From: Sorghum bicolor
Lineage: Eukaryota > Streptophyta > Magnoliopsida > Poales > Poaceae
Length of the DNA: 64,000 bases
Reading direction: 5' to 3'
NCBI RefSeq assembly: GCF_000003195.3
Contig: NC_012873.2
Location: 28,032,547-28,096,546 of the forward strand
Shown: in pieces, positions 10,376 through 21,403 of the stretch
How positions within the stretch are numbered: position 1 is the stretch's first letter
Layout: each line of letters opens with the position of its first letter
Position numbers and translations under genes: made by a program
The notes under the pieces: generated by a model
Seen by the model: the letters and a program-made list of their open reading frames with translations, nothing else
Databases searched by the model: none
Told to the model about the DNA's origin: nothing

Positions 10376-11762
10376 TGGTCTCGGGGTGGATTTGAATTGT
10401 TTTTCAGAAAAATGATTTCCAGAAAATGGTTTAAATGTTCTAAAATCCATATCTTGAGATCTATAGCTCCAAAATTAGTGAAATAAATTTTGATGTGTTC
10501 TAGAATCTCAGGTCTGCAGTTTGGTTAGGTTGCATGTCATGTTTGAGCAACTTTCCTGTGCAATTATATTTAATCCATGTCTTTGCTGGAAATTGTAAAA
10601 TGCATAGTAATTAAAATATAACTCAAAAAAATATGAAACTTGTTTTATGGGCACTGCATGGATGTTTAGGCTCTAGGAAAAATATGTTACACATTAATTG
10701 CTGTATGTATGAATTTATGGTGATTTAAATGCTTGCAAGGCAGTGGTTTATGATTTTTAATAAATAATTGGATCATGCAATTAATCTGGAAATTTTTGTG
10801 AGTGTTTCTTATGATAATAAGTAACTTATAAAAATATGGAATCTGCTGTTTGGCCCTTATACCACAGTAGAGTATTTATACTTGCTCTTATGAATTAATC
10901 TTGTGATTTTTGTAGTTCAAAATACGTGTCCAAATATTATGGGAAATTTATGGTAGACTTTATGTTTGACTGGTAGTCTACTGTATTTTTTTTGGAATTT
11001 ATTGATAAACAAAAATGCATGTTAGTTTGGTAGGCCTAAATATGGATAAAGAAATTATGAATTGTATATATAGATTAAGTAAATAAAAGGGGTTTGGTGT
11101 ATCTTTGAAGCATCTTGTGAGTTGCTGGTTACACTTGAGGACAATTTGTAGAAGAGAAGGGAATAGATGCTTAGTGTGATTGCATGTTCTCGGATGATGT
11201 TGACTACCTTGTAAAAAGAATGACCAATTAAATCATCTATGCATCATGTCAGGGTCATTTGGTACCCTCTCATATAAGCATTGCACCCGGGCATCTCGCA
11301 CTCCACTCATGAGCACACATGCATCATACAGGCTCGTAGGAGAATGAGGTGCGACCCGAGGAGCAGGAACCTCTGGGAGTGTCAGAGCCCGGAGAAGAGC
11401 TGCAAGAGTGCCCGGATCACAAGCCGAGCACGTTTGAGAAAGGCAAGCCCCGGAGAATTCTAAGTCTCCCTATTCTCGCTAACTTAAATAATATATTATG
11501 CTTGTTCTACTATGTTGCATTTAAGTGATAGGAATTGCTTGATACCGTTGATGCATATGTACTCCTTGATATCACCATTTGTTTATCTACCTTGTCCTAT
11601 GTAGATAGGCACGGAGTCTATGCTTAGCTTGCCTAGTCCGGTAGAAGTCGGGTGATTTCCTGTCACCTGCGAGATATAGGTGGATACCTGCTTGATTAAG
11701 CGGTGATTGCTTTGGTAGAGAATAACCAAGTGTAGAATGGAATTTAAGACCGGGCAGGGTCT

Positions 11763-11767
11763 TATGG
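11763..11767. repeat. Left TSD of element B (TATGG)
   Basis: TATGG precedes the LTR start TGTGGCAG. The same 5 bp follows the right LTR at 46487-46491. After it, C's LTR resumes with TGGGTTGACTG, as at about 56606 in the uninterrupted LTR. Confidence 0.93.
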
Positions 11768-14700
11768 TGTGGCAGAACCTCCTAAGTGTTTGGGCCCACC
11801 GACACCTGTCATTGTCCTAAGGACCTCTGACGGTGATGTCGGGGATCCTCCCACTCTAGAAGTCCGATGAGCTTCTCAGGATGCTCATTCCACCGCTACC
11901 TGAGGCGTATCAAACAAGTTCGTCTTGACCACCAGCAATGGTCAATTAACGAAAACTTCTTCTCCTCGCCCTTACAGGATAGCAAGTGGCCACCTTAACA
12001 CCAGGATCATTCATTGCGAAGACATTGCAGTATTACAGACGACATAAGACCAAAATAATATTTCAGAGTAAAACAGCGGAAGTATTACGTAACTTAATTT
12101 ACAAAAGGAGTTCTTCCAAATAGTAGAGTGTTATTACAAGCCAGGTCCAGCGGAGCAACTTAAACTTTAGTACACAGATTACAAATTTACAGACCCTGCC
12201 AATGCGTCACGCTCACTCTTCCTCGTCGTCAACCTCGATGACGGACACACAACAGGGTCCGAAACATGTCGGCTCCTGAGCTTCACCTACAACAGGGGTT
12301 ATAAAACCCTGAGTACGGGAGTACTCAACAAGACTTACCCAGCGGAAAAAGAGGAGAAATTAGGGATGCAGGCTTAGGGTAGACAAGGAGTGGCTGAGCA
12401 AGGAGCCAAATTGTTTTGCCAAAAGCTTACTAATAGTGCATCCTTACTTTCAAGTTTTACCCGCGAATTCCTCTCCTTAAGAGGTCGAGGAGTTCGAGGA
12501 CAGTCTATCTAGTTGTCTCTCACAGACAAGTCTGTAAGTTCCTAGTCCTTAACCAAAGTATTATCTATCCAACGGCCATAGCTTCATGTCACTCTGAGTC
12601 TGGGAATTGGGATCCGAACCTCATGAGACATTCCCCCTTTCCCATTTTATCACTTAGTTGCATATTTAACTACGATGAGGGTCGAAGGAATTGAGTCTCC
12701 CAATCGGGGAGCAACGACGATTCGAATCGCTTAGCAATCTAGCTGGAGTTCCTAACCACCCGACATATGTAGAACCAAATCTTGCATATGTCAACCCAAA
12801 TCGAGCTCTCCCCAAATTTGACTAGGTTCGCGGCACCCGAGAGCACAGTACCCCAACATCCTACAGCCGATCTAGATGTTTCCCAATCATCTCAGATCCG
12901 TAAGCTGGGTACACGCTACTCTCGCCATCGCTCCACGCCCAGTGCACGAGTAGCTGTTCGCATCGAGGGATCACAAGACCGGGCTTACCGAGGGCAAGTG
13001 GGTAGTACTATAAATTCTCAACCCAGCAGGCCATCAATGGACCGGTCCTTAACCGACACAGTTGGAGACACTACTTTAAGACTCCATTCTTAAAGCAAGT
13101 CCACCGACCGGTCTCAAGTTGAAACATCATTGACCATAAGTGTATTCCACAACAACCCTTCAAACTTTCTTGTTTGAAAACCTATCTAGTAGCAGGGCTA
13201 AGCATCACTACGCAATTTTTAAAATAAAACAGGTGCCAAGGACAGGATAACGAATATCAAGGTAGTAAATGCAGGAAGTAGGTCAACCCAATTCTCAACT
13301 ACCTAATGCAGTATTTTCAATTCATAAGTGATAAAAGATTTAAAACATTCAAGGAGGGGTTAATGCATCCGGGTCTTGCCTTGGTTGCAGAGCTGATAGG
13401 GACCCTCGGAGACTTCCCAAGTCTCGGATCCTACCTCCTCGAACGGAACACCGACCTCGGGGTTCGGTTCAACGGTCGCTCCTTCGGTCACGTGCACTAC
13501 ACGTAAAATGATGTATGCTCATGATATGCTTATGACAACTATTTAAGAAGGACCGAGTTGAGTACAACTCTCCTCCTCGGTGCAAGGATAGGTTAAACAG
13601 TAATTAAAGTTGTTTGTCATTTTAGTGTTCTTTACCCAAGAGGTTGCATCAGGAAATTAAAATTTCTCTTAATTCATAATTATCCTTAATTAACTGACTA
13701 TTAAACCTTTTTTATTTTAATTAGTTCTTAATTAAGTGTTAATGACAGTAATTAAACATTAATGCCAAACAATAATTAAATGCCAAAGGTCATTAAGGTT
13801 AATGACCTCAGGTCATCACACAATCCCAAAATCACTCAGACCCTAATTTTGGGAATTTAAACTAATTATCATCTAATTATTCTAGAATTATTATTTAATT
13901 ATTAATTAAGTGTATAATAATATTTTATTCAAACGTTATCCAAATGCCACCAAATTTTGTGTGAAGCCAGGGAATAATATTCAGAGGCATCCCACAAATG
14001 TTTGTGATTTTTGGACATGCAATTAAATTATTAAAATTCATAGAAGTTTTATTTGCTAATTAAAATAGCAAATTTTTATACACATGCAAACTACTAGAAA
14101 ATAGAATCTAATATTTTTTCTGTGTTCTACTTATTTCATAGAACCTACACAAAAATTTCCATGATTTTTGAGTCAGTGTCAAATTTTCTACACAAAATCA
14201 AACATACATCACAATTTTTCATAAAAGAAAAAGGAAAATGTCACTGCTCCTACGGCCGGCCCGCTCGGCATTGGCCCAAGCCGGCCCACGCGCTGAACCC
14301 GCCTCTCCCCTCTCTCTACAAGACGTTGACGGGGAGGTCCCACCCGTCAGCTTCGTCTCCACCATGCACGGCGGCTCGGCCACGGCTCCGGCCGCCGTTG
14401 GCGAGGGTCTCGGCCCGCGCGCGCGTGCAACGGCTCCGCCTCAGCCTCGCGATCCTATTGCTATCACCCAAACGCGCTCTACTCTCTCCCTTCCACCTCG
14501 GCCACGCGAATGGCGGGCGGCCGCCATAGCCGACAATAGACCGGCCACTAGGGCTCGGTAGAGCGCAAACGAGCAAGTCAGGTAGGTTCGAGAAGAAGAG
14601 GGGAGCATGGTGCTCACATCACCACGGCGGGAGAAGCAACGGAATGCTTTGGCGATGGTGGCGGTGTCGTCGGGCGGGTGCTCCGGCTCCGGCGCGATCG

Positions 14701-15475
14701 TTCCGGTGATCCTGCTCGCGTCTAGGGAAAAAGAGAAAGCGCATTAGCTTCTGGGGATGAAGAGGAACCGGAAACAACCGCTAGCAAGGTATATTGCTCA
14801 CTAGAACAGCGCGGCCACGGAGAGAGCTCCACGGCGGGGGTTCCCGCCGGAGTTGGGGAAGAAGAAGAGATGCCGGCGATTGGGCGGGTTAGAGGGTGAG
14901 CTAGGGGGTGCTCTGAGCTCGCAAGGGTGTGGCGAACGTTGTGGACTGCTCAATTTGACTTGATATGGACTGAGTGCGGTGAATTGGAGAGAGAGAGCCG
15001 TCGGGGTTCTACGGTCTTGTATAGAGAAATCGCGCGGCACCGTCCGTGCTGGTGCTCAAGGTGAGGGGAAAGGCAGCCCTGGGCGTCCACGTAGCCCAGT
15101 GACGCAGGCAGGCAAGCAGCTGCGTGCTCGCACGCGTGCACGCGGCGCTGCACGCGCGGCGGCCGCGCTGGACAGGGCGCCGTGATCCCTATCGGATCAC
15201 TGTAGCCGTCCATATCCCTCCCCCTTTCTGTCTTTTGCGAAATTCGACCAAAAGTTGAACTGGAGCCAAATTTTCACCAAAATGAAAGTTGTGCAGAAAT
15301 TTACAAACTATAAAACATGTTTTGGTGACCAAAGCTAATTCGGAGTGGAAAAGGGTGAATTTGACAAAAGAGTTTGAACTTGAAATCTCAAATTGTGGAA
15401 ATTCAAATTTTTGAATTGGGGCAGATCAGAATTTCCAAAATTACTTTTGATTTTCCATAACAACTTGAAAAATTC

Positions 15476-15524
15476 CCAACATGAAAGTTGTTCAACTTTT
15501 TGATCTCTACAACTTTCATGTTGG
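15476..15524. repeat. 16-bp inverted repeat in LTR of B
   Basis: CCAACATGAAAGTTGT at 15476-15491 and its exact reverse complement at 15509-15524, with a 17-nt loop. The copy in the other LTR (45979-46027) has one arm mismatch. Confidence 0.85.
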
Positions 15525-15651
15525 TCACTTTTCAAGATTCTAAATAGATTTTGAATTGGGGATTCAAATTGGAAAAGGGAACACTTTCTGGAAAACTGTA
15601 TTTTCAAAATTACTTTGAATTTTGCATTGAAACTTAAAAAACTCAAAACAC

Positions 15652-15686
15652 CAAAGTTGTACATCTTGACAAGATCTACAACTTTG
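15652..15686. repeat. Compact 35-nt hairpin in LTR of B
   Basis: Sixteen-base arms with one mismatch and a 3-nt loop (CAAAGTTGTA ... TACAACTTTG). It is preserved exactly at 46155-46189 in the other LTR. Confidence 0.85.
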
Positions 15687-15988
15687 CTTTTGAACTCAAC
15701 TTCAAATTTTGCATAGTTTTAAAATTGCACAAAAGGGGGCAAAACAAGGCTTTTAAAATCACGGTTTTTCCACCCCCCCCCATTTTCTCGGAAATCTTCC
15801 ACCCTAGGAATTATACAACCAACACAAGCATCACTTCACAACATAAGCACACTTTACTTCCCTAAGCACAAGCAATCAAAATAAACTTGTTTTAAGTTGG
15901 TGCATCAAGTTGTGCTTAATCAATATGCTATGCAATGCTCATGATGACATGGTCCAGTTTTAGTAACCGTAACATCGGGGATGTTACA

Positions 15989-16001
15989 GCCCTTCCCCCT
16001 T
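15989..16001 (-). promoter_or_regulatory. Polypurine tract of B
   Basis: Minus-strand AAGGGGGAAGGGC directly abuts the 3' LTR. Element C has the nearly identical AAGGGGGGAAGGGC. Confidence 0.85.
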
Positions 16002-16189
16002 AAAGAAATCTCGTCCTCGAGATTTAAAGCCTTAGGGTATGTAATGGAAAAGGAAATTTGTCAAACTATTTCATCTTCAACCTTTTCATAAGACAAGAAG
16101 CTGGGGAAGACTACTCAATTGTAAACATATATGTACACTAAGTACATGGCTTTGGCTACCCTTTTCCTTCACTCGATTGCACTTTCTAT

Positions 16190-16696
16190 TTATCGGATGT
16201 TGTCTTGAAGAGAAGCATGGAACTCAGGAAAATTCTCCATTAGATAATCTTCAGATTCCCATGTGGCTTCCTCTTCAGAGTGCTGGCTCCATTGCACCTT
16301 GTACCACTTGGTAGTTGTTCTTCGAGTAACTCTATCACTTTGGTCCAATACTCGGATAGGGTATTCCGCATAAGTCAGATCCGGTTCAAGTTTCACATCT
16401 TCAATATCTTGAACTTGGTCTGGTACCCGAAGACACCTTTTCAGCTGAGACACATGGAATACATTGTGTATTCCGGATAATCGTTCGGGCAGTTTAAGGC
16501 GGTAAGCTACCTGTCCACATCGGTCGATGATTTGAAACGGACCAATGTAACGAGGCGCTAACTTGCCTTTAACGCCAAAACGATTTACTCCTTTCATTGG
16601 GGATACCTTCAAATACACATGGTCACCTTTGGCGAATCTTAAGGGTCGACGTCTTTTATCGGCATAGCTTTTATGTCGAGACTGAGCAATCTTCAA
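16190..16696 (-). pseudogene. Integrase C-terminus with chromodomain (B)
   Basis: This 168-codon minus-strand frame begins in the integrase C-terminal region (RHKSYADKRRRPLRF, then a KGDHVYLKVSP box and the GPFQIIDRCG segment) and ends in a chromodomain-like stretch with KWYKVQWSQHSEEEATWE. Chromodomains at this position are known in chromovirus integrases and are thought to steer integration to marked chromatin. It is one frame off from the upstream integrase frame at about 16696-16720, so the protein is broken by a frameshift. The adjacent PPT and LTR fix it as the pol end. Confidence 0.88.
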
Positions 16697-17475
16697 GTTA
16701 TTTTGGATTGTCTAACTTTGTTCTCAGTTTCTTTCACTAAGTCAACCCCAAAGAACCATCTTTCTCCAAGTTCCAACCAATGTAGTGGAGTTCGACATCG
16801 ACGGCCATATAGTGCCTCAAAGGGAGCCATCTTAATACTTTCTTGGTAGCTATTGTTGTAGGAAAACTCTGCTAGAGGCAAGCAGTCATCCAACTTATCT
16901 GGAAAATTTAGGGCACAAGATCTTAATAGATCTTCTAGGGTCTGATTCACCCTTTCAGTTTGTCCACCTGTTTGAGGGTGGTAGGCTGTACTGTATAAAA
17001 GCATGGTGCCCAAGGATTCATGTATGCATTTCCAGAACTGGGAGACAAATTGTGTGCCTCTATCTGACACTATTGTCTTTGGCACCCAATGCAGACTTAG
17101 TATACGATCAAAATAGATCTTAGCATAGGTGGAGGCAGGATATAATATCTTCACAGGTAAGAAGTGTGCTGTTTTGGTGAGACGATCCACAATGACCCAA
17201 ATAGAATCAAAGCCTTTGGCTGACTTGGGCAATCCTACAATGAAATCCATACTAATATCATACCATTTCCATGCTGGAATAGGCAAGGGTTGCAACTCTC
17301 TAGCGGATTTGAGATGAATAGCTTTGACCTTTCGGCATGTGTCGCATTGGGCCACATAGCGGGTTATTTCTATCTTCATTTTGGTCCACCAAAACTTTTG
17401 CTTCAGGTCCTGATACATTTTATTGCTCCTCGGATCAATAGAATATCTCGTGGTATGAGCTTCATCTAGGATTTG
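16693..17475 (-). pseudogene. Integrase catalytic region (B)
   Basis: The 241-codon frame begins MYQDLKQKFWW, contains the end of the HHCC zinc finger (CDTCRKVKA) and then the DDE core: DFIVGLP, then VSDRGTQF, then a GGQTERVNQTLEDLLR segment carrying the Glu. It is in the same frame as the RT-RNase H ORF but separated from it by an in-frame TAG at about 17474. Downstream it ends prematurely at the frameshift before the chromodomain piece. The function would be insertion of the cDNA into the host genome; this copy is inactive. Confidence 0.9.
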
Positions 17476-17835
17476 CTAACGTAGCTCAGGTACCTTTGGA
17501 ACCACTAACTGGTTTTTGAACCAGATCACTCCTGCATCATCCACCTTAAAGCCCGTGGGTGCTTTGTTAGAAATTTTATCTTTAAGATATTTCATGCCTT
17601 TGTCTTCTTTTTGTGCCGCTATGATTTGAGCTTCAAGATGGAAATCAATCTTTAAATTGGCAAGGCTTCCCTGGGAAATCATTTCCATTCCCAAGTTTTC
17701 TAGCTCTTGGCGCAAAGTTATATCTTTAGGCGTCACTATTAAGCAATTACAGTGAGCCTTACGACTGAGGGCATCAGCTACTATATTCGCCTTGCCAGGG
17801 TGATAATGCACCTCAAGGTCGTAATCTTTGATCAA
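17476..17835 (-). pseudogene. End of RNase H and linker (B)
   Basis: This is the continuation in the same frame after an in-frame TGA at about 17847. The frame resumes with [30 protein letters not shown], which is the conserved end of Gypsy RNase H, and continues as a linker to the integrase. The stop is most simply a CGA-to-TGA change, since related copies (element C at 52681) read [11 protein letters not shown]. It closes at another in-frame stop before the integrase. Confidence 0.88.
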
Positions 17836-17847
17836 TTCTAGCCACCT

Positions 17848-20271
17848 TCACTGGCGCATATTAAGTTCAGCTTGAGTAAAGATGTACTTTAAGCTCTTGT
17901 GATCTGTGTATAGGTGACAAGTGTTCCCCAATAGATAATGGCGCCAGATCTTTAATGCATGTACTACGGCGGCTAGTTCAAGATCATGGGTCGGGTAATT
18001 CTCTTCATGTGGTTTAAGCTGTCTGGAAGCATATGCAATTACGCGACCCTCCTGCATTAGCACACAGCCTATCCCTATTCCTGATGCGTCACAATACACA
18101 TCAAAGGGCTTTTCAATATCTGGCTGGGCTAACACAGGTGCAGTTGTCAATAACCTTTTCAGAGTCTGGAAGGCTCGCTCACATTCACATGACCAAACAA
18201 ATTTTGTTTGATTCTTGAGCAAGGTCGTGATTGGTTTAGCGAGTCTTGAAAAGGCCGGGATAAAGCGACGGTAATATCCCACCATACCCAGAAAACTACG
18301 GACCTCGTGTACCGTAGTCGGGGGCTTCCAATTCAACACATCTTCTACTTTACCTGGGTCTACAACGACTCCCTCTGCTGATAATACATGACCCAGGAAA
18401 TGGACTTTGTCCAGCCAGAACTCACATTTGCTGAACTTGGCATATAGTTGATGCTCCCTGAGACGGGTCAGCACAATTCTCAGATGTTCAGCATGTTCTT
18501 TCTTATTTTTGGAGTATATCAAAATGTCATCAATGAAGACGACCACGAATTTGTCCAGCTCTGGCATGAAGACAGAGTTCATCAAGTACATGAAATATGC
18601 CGGTGCATTGGTCAACCCAAAAGACATCACCAAGTATTCATACAGCCCATAACGGGTTGTGAAAGCCGTTTTGGGTACATCTTCCGACCTAATTTTAATT
18701 TGGTGGTACCCTGATCTCAAATCAATTTTTGAGAACACTTTGGCCCCGGCTAACTGGTCAAATAGCAAGTCAATACGGGGCAAGGGGTACTTGTTCTTAA
18801 TCGTCACCTCATTCAGGGGACGATAATCGACACACAGCCTTAATGTTTGATCTTTCTTTTTCACAAATAAGGCTGGGCAACCCCATGGAGACGAACTGGG
18901 TTGAATAAAACCTTTCTGCAACAGCTCTTGTAGTTGGGTTTTCAATTCGGCCAGTTCTTTCGGTGCCATTCGATAGGCCCTTCGAGATATCGGGGCTGTC
19001 CCTGGTTTCAATTCTATACTGAACTGGACATCCCGGTCCGGTGGTAGACCTGGTAGGTCTTCAGGAAACACGTCCAGAAAATCCCGAACCACCGGGATAT
19101 TTTTGAATGCAGCCACATTAGTGGCATGAACCTGCCCAATTGCCCATTTGGGAGTAGCTAACTGGATTAGAAGGTAAGAATTCTCATTGGGCAATGGCAT
19201 CTTAATGGTTCGATGTAAGGTGTCTAGCACAACCCCTCGTTGTGCCATCCAGTTCATGCCTAGTATGACATCAATATCCTGGTCCTTAAGGACAATCATG
19301 CTAGTGGGAAAACTATGCCCACCAAATTCGATGGGTATCTTGTGAACCATTTCTTTAGAACTCAGTCGTCCTCCTAGCGACTGTATATAAAAATGGTCTT
19401 TTGTTTCCCCAATGGGTATGCCATGCTTTATCACAAAGGTGCGATTGATAAATGTATGTGATGCACCAGAATCAAAAAGCATTAAGGCAGGATGTTTCGC
19501 AACAGGGAACGTACCCATCATTACCGGTTCTCCTTCCGGTATCGTCTCCACCTCTGTATGGAAGACTAGTCCCACTTTCTTTACGGGTTTACCCCTTTGC
19601 ACATTTTGTCCTTTCTGAGCCCCAGTCCTAAATTGGCTCGGCTGGGGTTGGCCAATGGGTGACCTTTGGAAAGTGGGATTAGTTTGGCGGGGGTAGGGGC
19701 ATTCTTTAGAAAAATGCCCAGGCTTACCACAATTGAAACAAGGATAATTGTGGCTGGGCGGAGCAGTGGGACGAACACCTGGGGCGTTCGGCTGGCGTGG
19801 TGCAGTGGCGATGGCAGTAGGTCGAGAATATACCTGCTGCCCTGGTCTATATTGTGGAGGGGGAAAGGGACCACGAGAAGGTGATGGCGCTAGAAAGCGT
19901 CCGTGGCCCTGTGGATGATAAATGATCCTCTGGCGCTTTTGACCGCGACCAGAGAAGGAGGAGGAAGCGGCCTTCTTCTTGGCTTCTTTGTGTTTTCTAT
20001 TCTTTTCTTCCGAGGCGATGGCAATATTTACCGCATCGTAGAAAGTAGCATTTTGACATGTGGTCATCATGGTCTGAAGTTTGGTATTGAGACCACGCAT
20101 GAAACAGGCCTTCTTCTTTTTATCCGTGTTCACATGGTCCGTGGCATACTGAGAAAGATGATTAAATTTTGCCACATACTCCATCACACTTTTATCGCCT
20201 TGCTGCAAGGCGAGAAATTCTTCGGCCTTCATGGCCATAAGCCCTTCTAGAATATAGTGGGCGCGGAACAC
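17848..20271 (-). pseudogene. Gag end, protease, reverse transcriptase, RNase H (B)
   Basis: An 807-codon open frame. The order is: C-terminal gag (about residues 1-120), a CCHC knuckle [15 protein letters not shown] (about 178-192), protease with [11 protein letters not shown] (about 263), then RT with [21 protein letters not shown] and the catalytic [10 protein letters not shown], then RNase H with [18 protein letters not shown] and [12 protein letters not shown]. Upstream the frame is closed by a TAG in GARW*NFL near 20332, so translation from the gag start would stop early. The domain order PR-RT-RH-IN-chromodomain marks a Ty3/Gypsy chromovirus. Confidence 0.92.
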
Positions 20272-20723
20272 GTCCTTAAATTCTGTCCAGGTGACCAGGT
20301 GTCCTGGATCTTGGATAGCTAGAAAATTCTACCACCGGGCACCCACAGCACCCCGAAGCTGTTGGGCTGCGAACAAGGGCTTTTGAGTTTCCAAACATCG
20401 GATCAGACTGAACTTGTGCTCCATTGTCCGGAGCCAATCATCAGCCTCTAATGGCTCATCAGCCTTGGTGAATACCGGGGCCTTGTCTCGGTAAAGTCCA
20501 CGTACCGAGTTTCTCCCTCCCCATTGTGTTGTGCTCTGAAGTTTGGGGCGGGGTGTGGTTGGCGTTCTGCTAACTCGCGCAACAAGCGAGCGTTGTCGGT
20601 AGTGGCACTCAAAAGAACAGCAATGGCATCTGCCAGGGAAGGTGGAGCAGGTGGAGGGTTGGGGATATCATCCCCTCCCTGAGAAGAACCGGCTCCATCA
20701 GATCCACGAGTGCGCATCGGCAT
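20272..20723 (-). pseudogene. Gag N-terminus (B)
   Basis: Starts MPMRTRGSDGAGSSQGGDD at 20723. The 91-codon frame ends at 20448 after a frameshift (about 20460-20500). The conserved part continues in the other frame with an EADDWLRTMEHKF-like segment until the TAG near 20332. The start resembles C's gag at 49861, which also has a short polar leader and a Pro-rich stretch. Confidence 0.8.
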
Positions 20724-20914
20724 CTGCTACAAGAATCATATGTACTTGTTACCATATGGAATCCACAACTTAAGACATATCTTACATACTTCCATTAGTT
20801 CAGCACACTAGAAATAAACGAGTACAACTTTAAAGGAAAACACTATACTACAGACCTGACCCCACTACGGTAGACTAGGAATCCTTCAACGACGTTGCCC
20901 GCGACTTCACCGAA

Positions 20915-21403
20915 CTAGTCGGTGTGGTCAGAGACGTAGCCCGGGTCGTCATTGTCATCGTCATGGTTACCCCCTGGGTTATCGTCACCGGAGTCGGATT
21001 CCTCCTTGTCACTGAGGTCTTGGTCGGGCTCCCCATCATCCGCCAACTCTCCGTCAGTGTCCATCTACCCTTCACCTGGAGGTGGATGGAGCTGATGGTA
21101 TAGGTCGAATGCAATATCACGGTACTGCATCGCCAAGTCGTTGACGGTGTCTAGATGATGTGCTAGCTCGAGCTTCTCCAGCTGTAGCTGGTCTTCCCGC
21201 TGCCACGCGACATCCCTCTGCTCGGTGACAGTTGCCGCCATCTTCACGTACAGATCTTTAAGGTACTTGGTTTTGTCCAGCTTAGCCTTTATTCTGGTCA
21301 GCTTGTGCATGTGCGCGCTCCTAGCCTCCTCTTCTCGGGCAATAGCGGCATTCCTTTCTTCCACTATACGGGACAGCATTGCCTCGCAGTTCTCGGTGGC
21401 TTG
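20915..21403 (-). pseudogene. Extra ORF1 of B, C-terminal part (coiled coil and acidic tail)
   Basis: The frame enters at 21403, where element A interrupts it, and reads a charged helical stretch (IVEERNAAIAREEEARSA ... EQRDVAWQREDQLQLEK) ending QLHPPPGEG. An in-frame TAG at 21065-21067 follows. The same frame then gives a strongly acidic segment (DGEPDQDLSDKEESDSGDD) until TAG at 20915-20917. The reading frame is exactly continuous with 41900-41685 when A and one TSD copy are removed. It lies upstream of gag, as in C. No standard retroviral domain is present. The C-terminus aligns in character, and at QLHP, with C's ORF1. Confidence 0.75.
21399..21403. repeat. Left TSD of element A (GCTTG)
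   Basis: GCTTG before TGTTGACGG. The same 5 bp is at 41680-41684 after the right LTR. Confidence 0.93.

Larger units (their letters stand above)
9004..11767 (+). repeat. 5' LTR of C, first part
   Basis: Matches 54343 to about 56607 of the right LTR, with extra sequence at about 9590-9660 and about 10838-11268 that the right LTR has lost. It is cut by element B at 11767/11768 and resumes at 46492. Confidence 0.93.
11768..15988 (-). repeat. 3' LTR of B
   Basis: Starts TGTGGCAGAACC and ends GGGGATGTTACA (plus strand). It aligns along its whole length with 42273-46486. It includes an AT-rich TTAATTA segment at about 13680-13950, a GC-rich block at about 14240-15185 and two hairpins at 15476-15524 and 15652-15686. 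Confidence 0.95.

Noticed and set aside
14122..14576. ORFs on both strands in the GC-rich part of B's LTR
   Set aside because: These are compositional open frames in LTR sequence without conserved domains.
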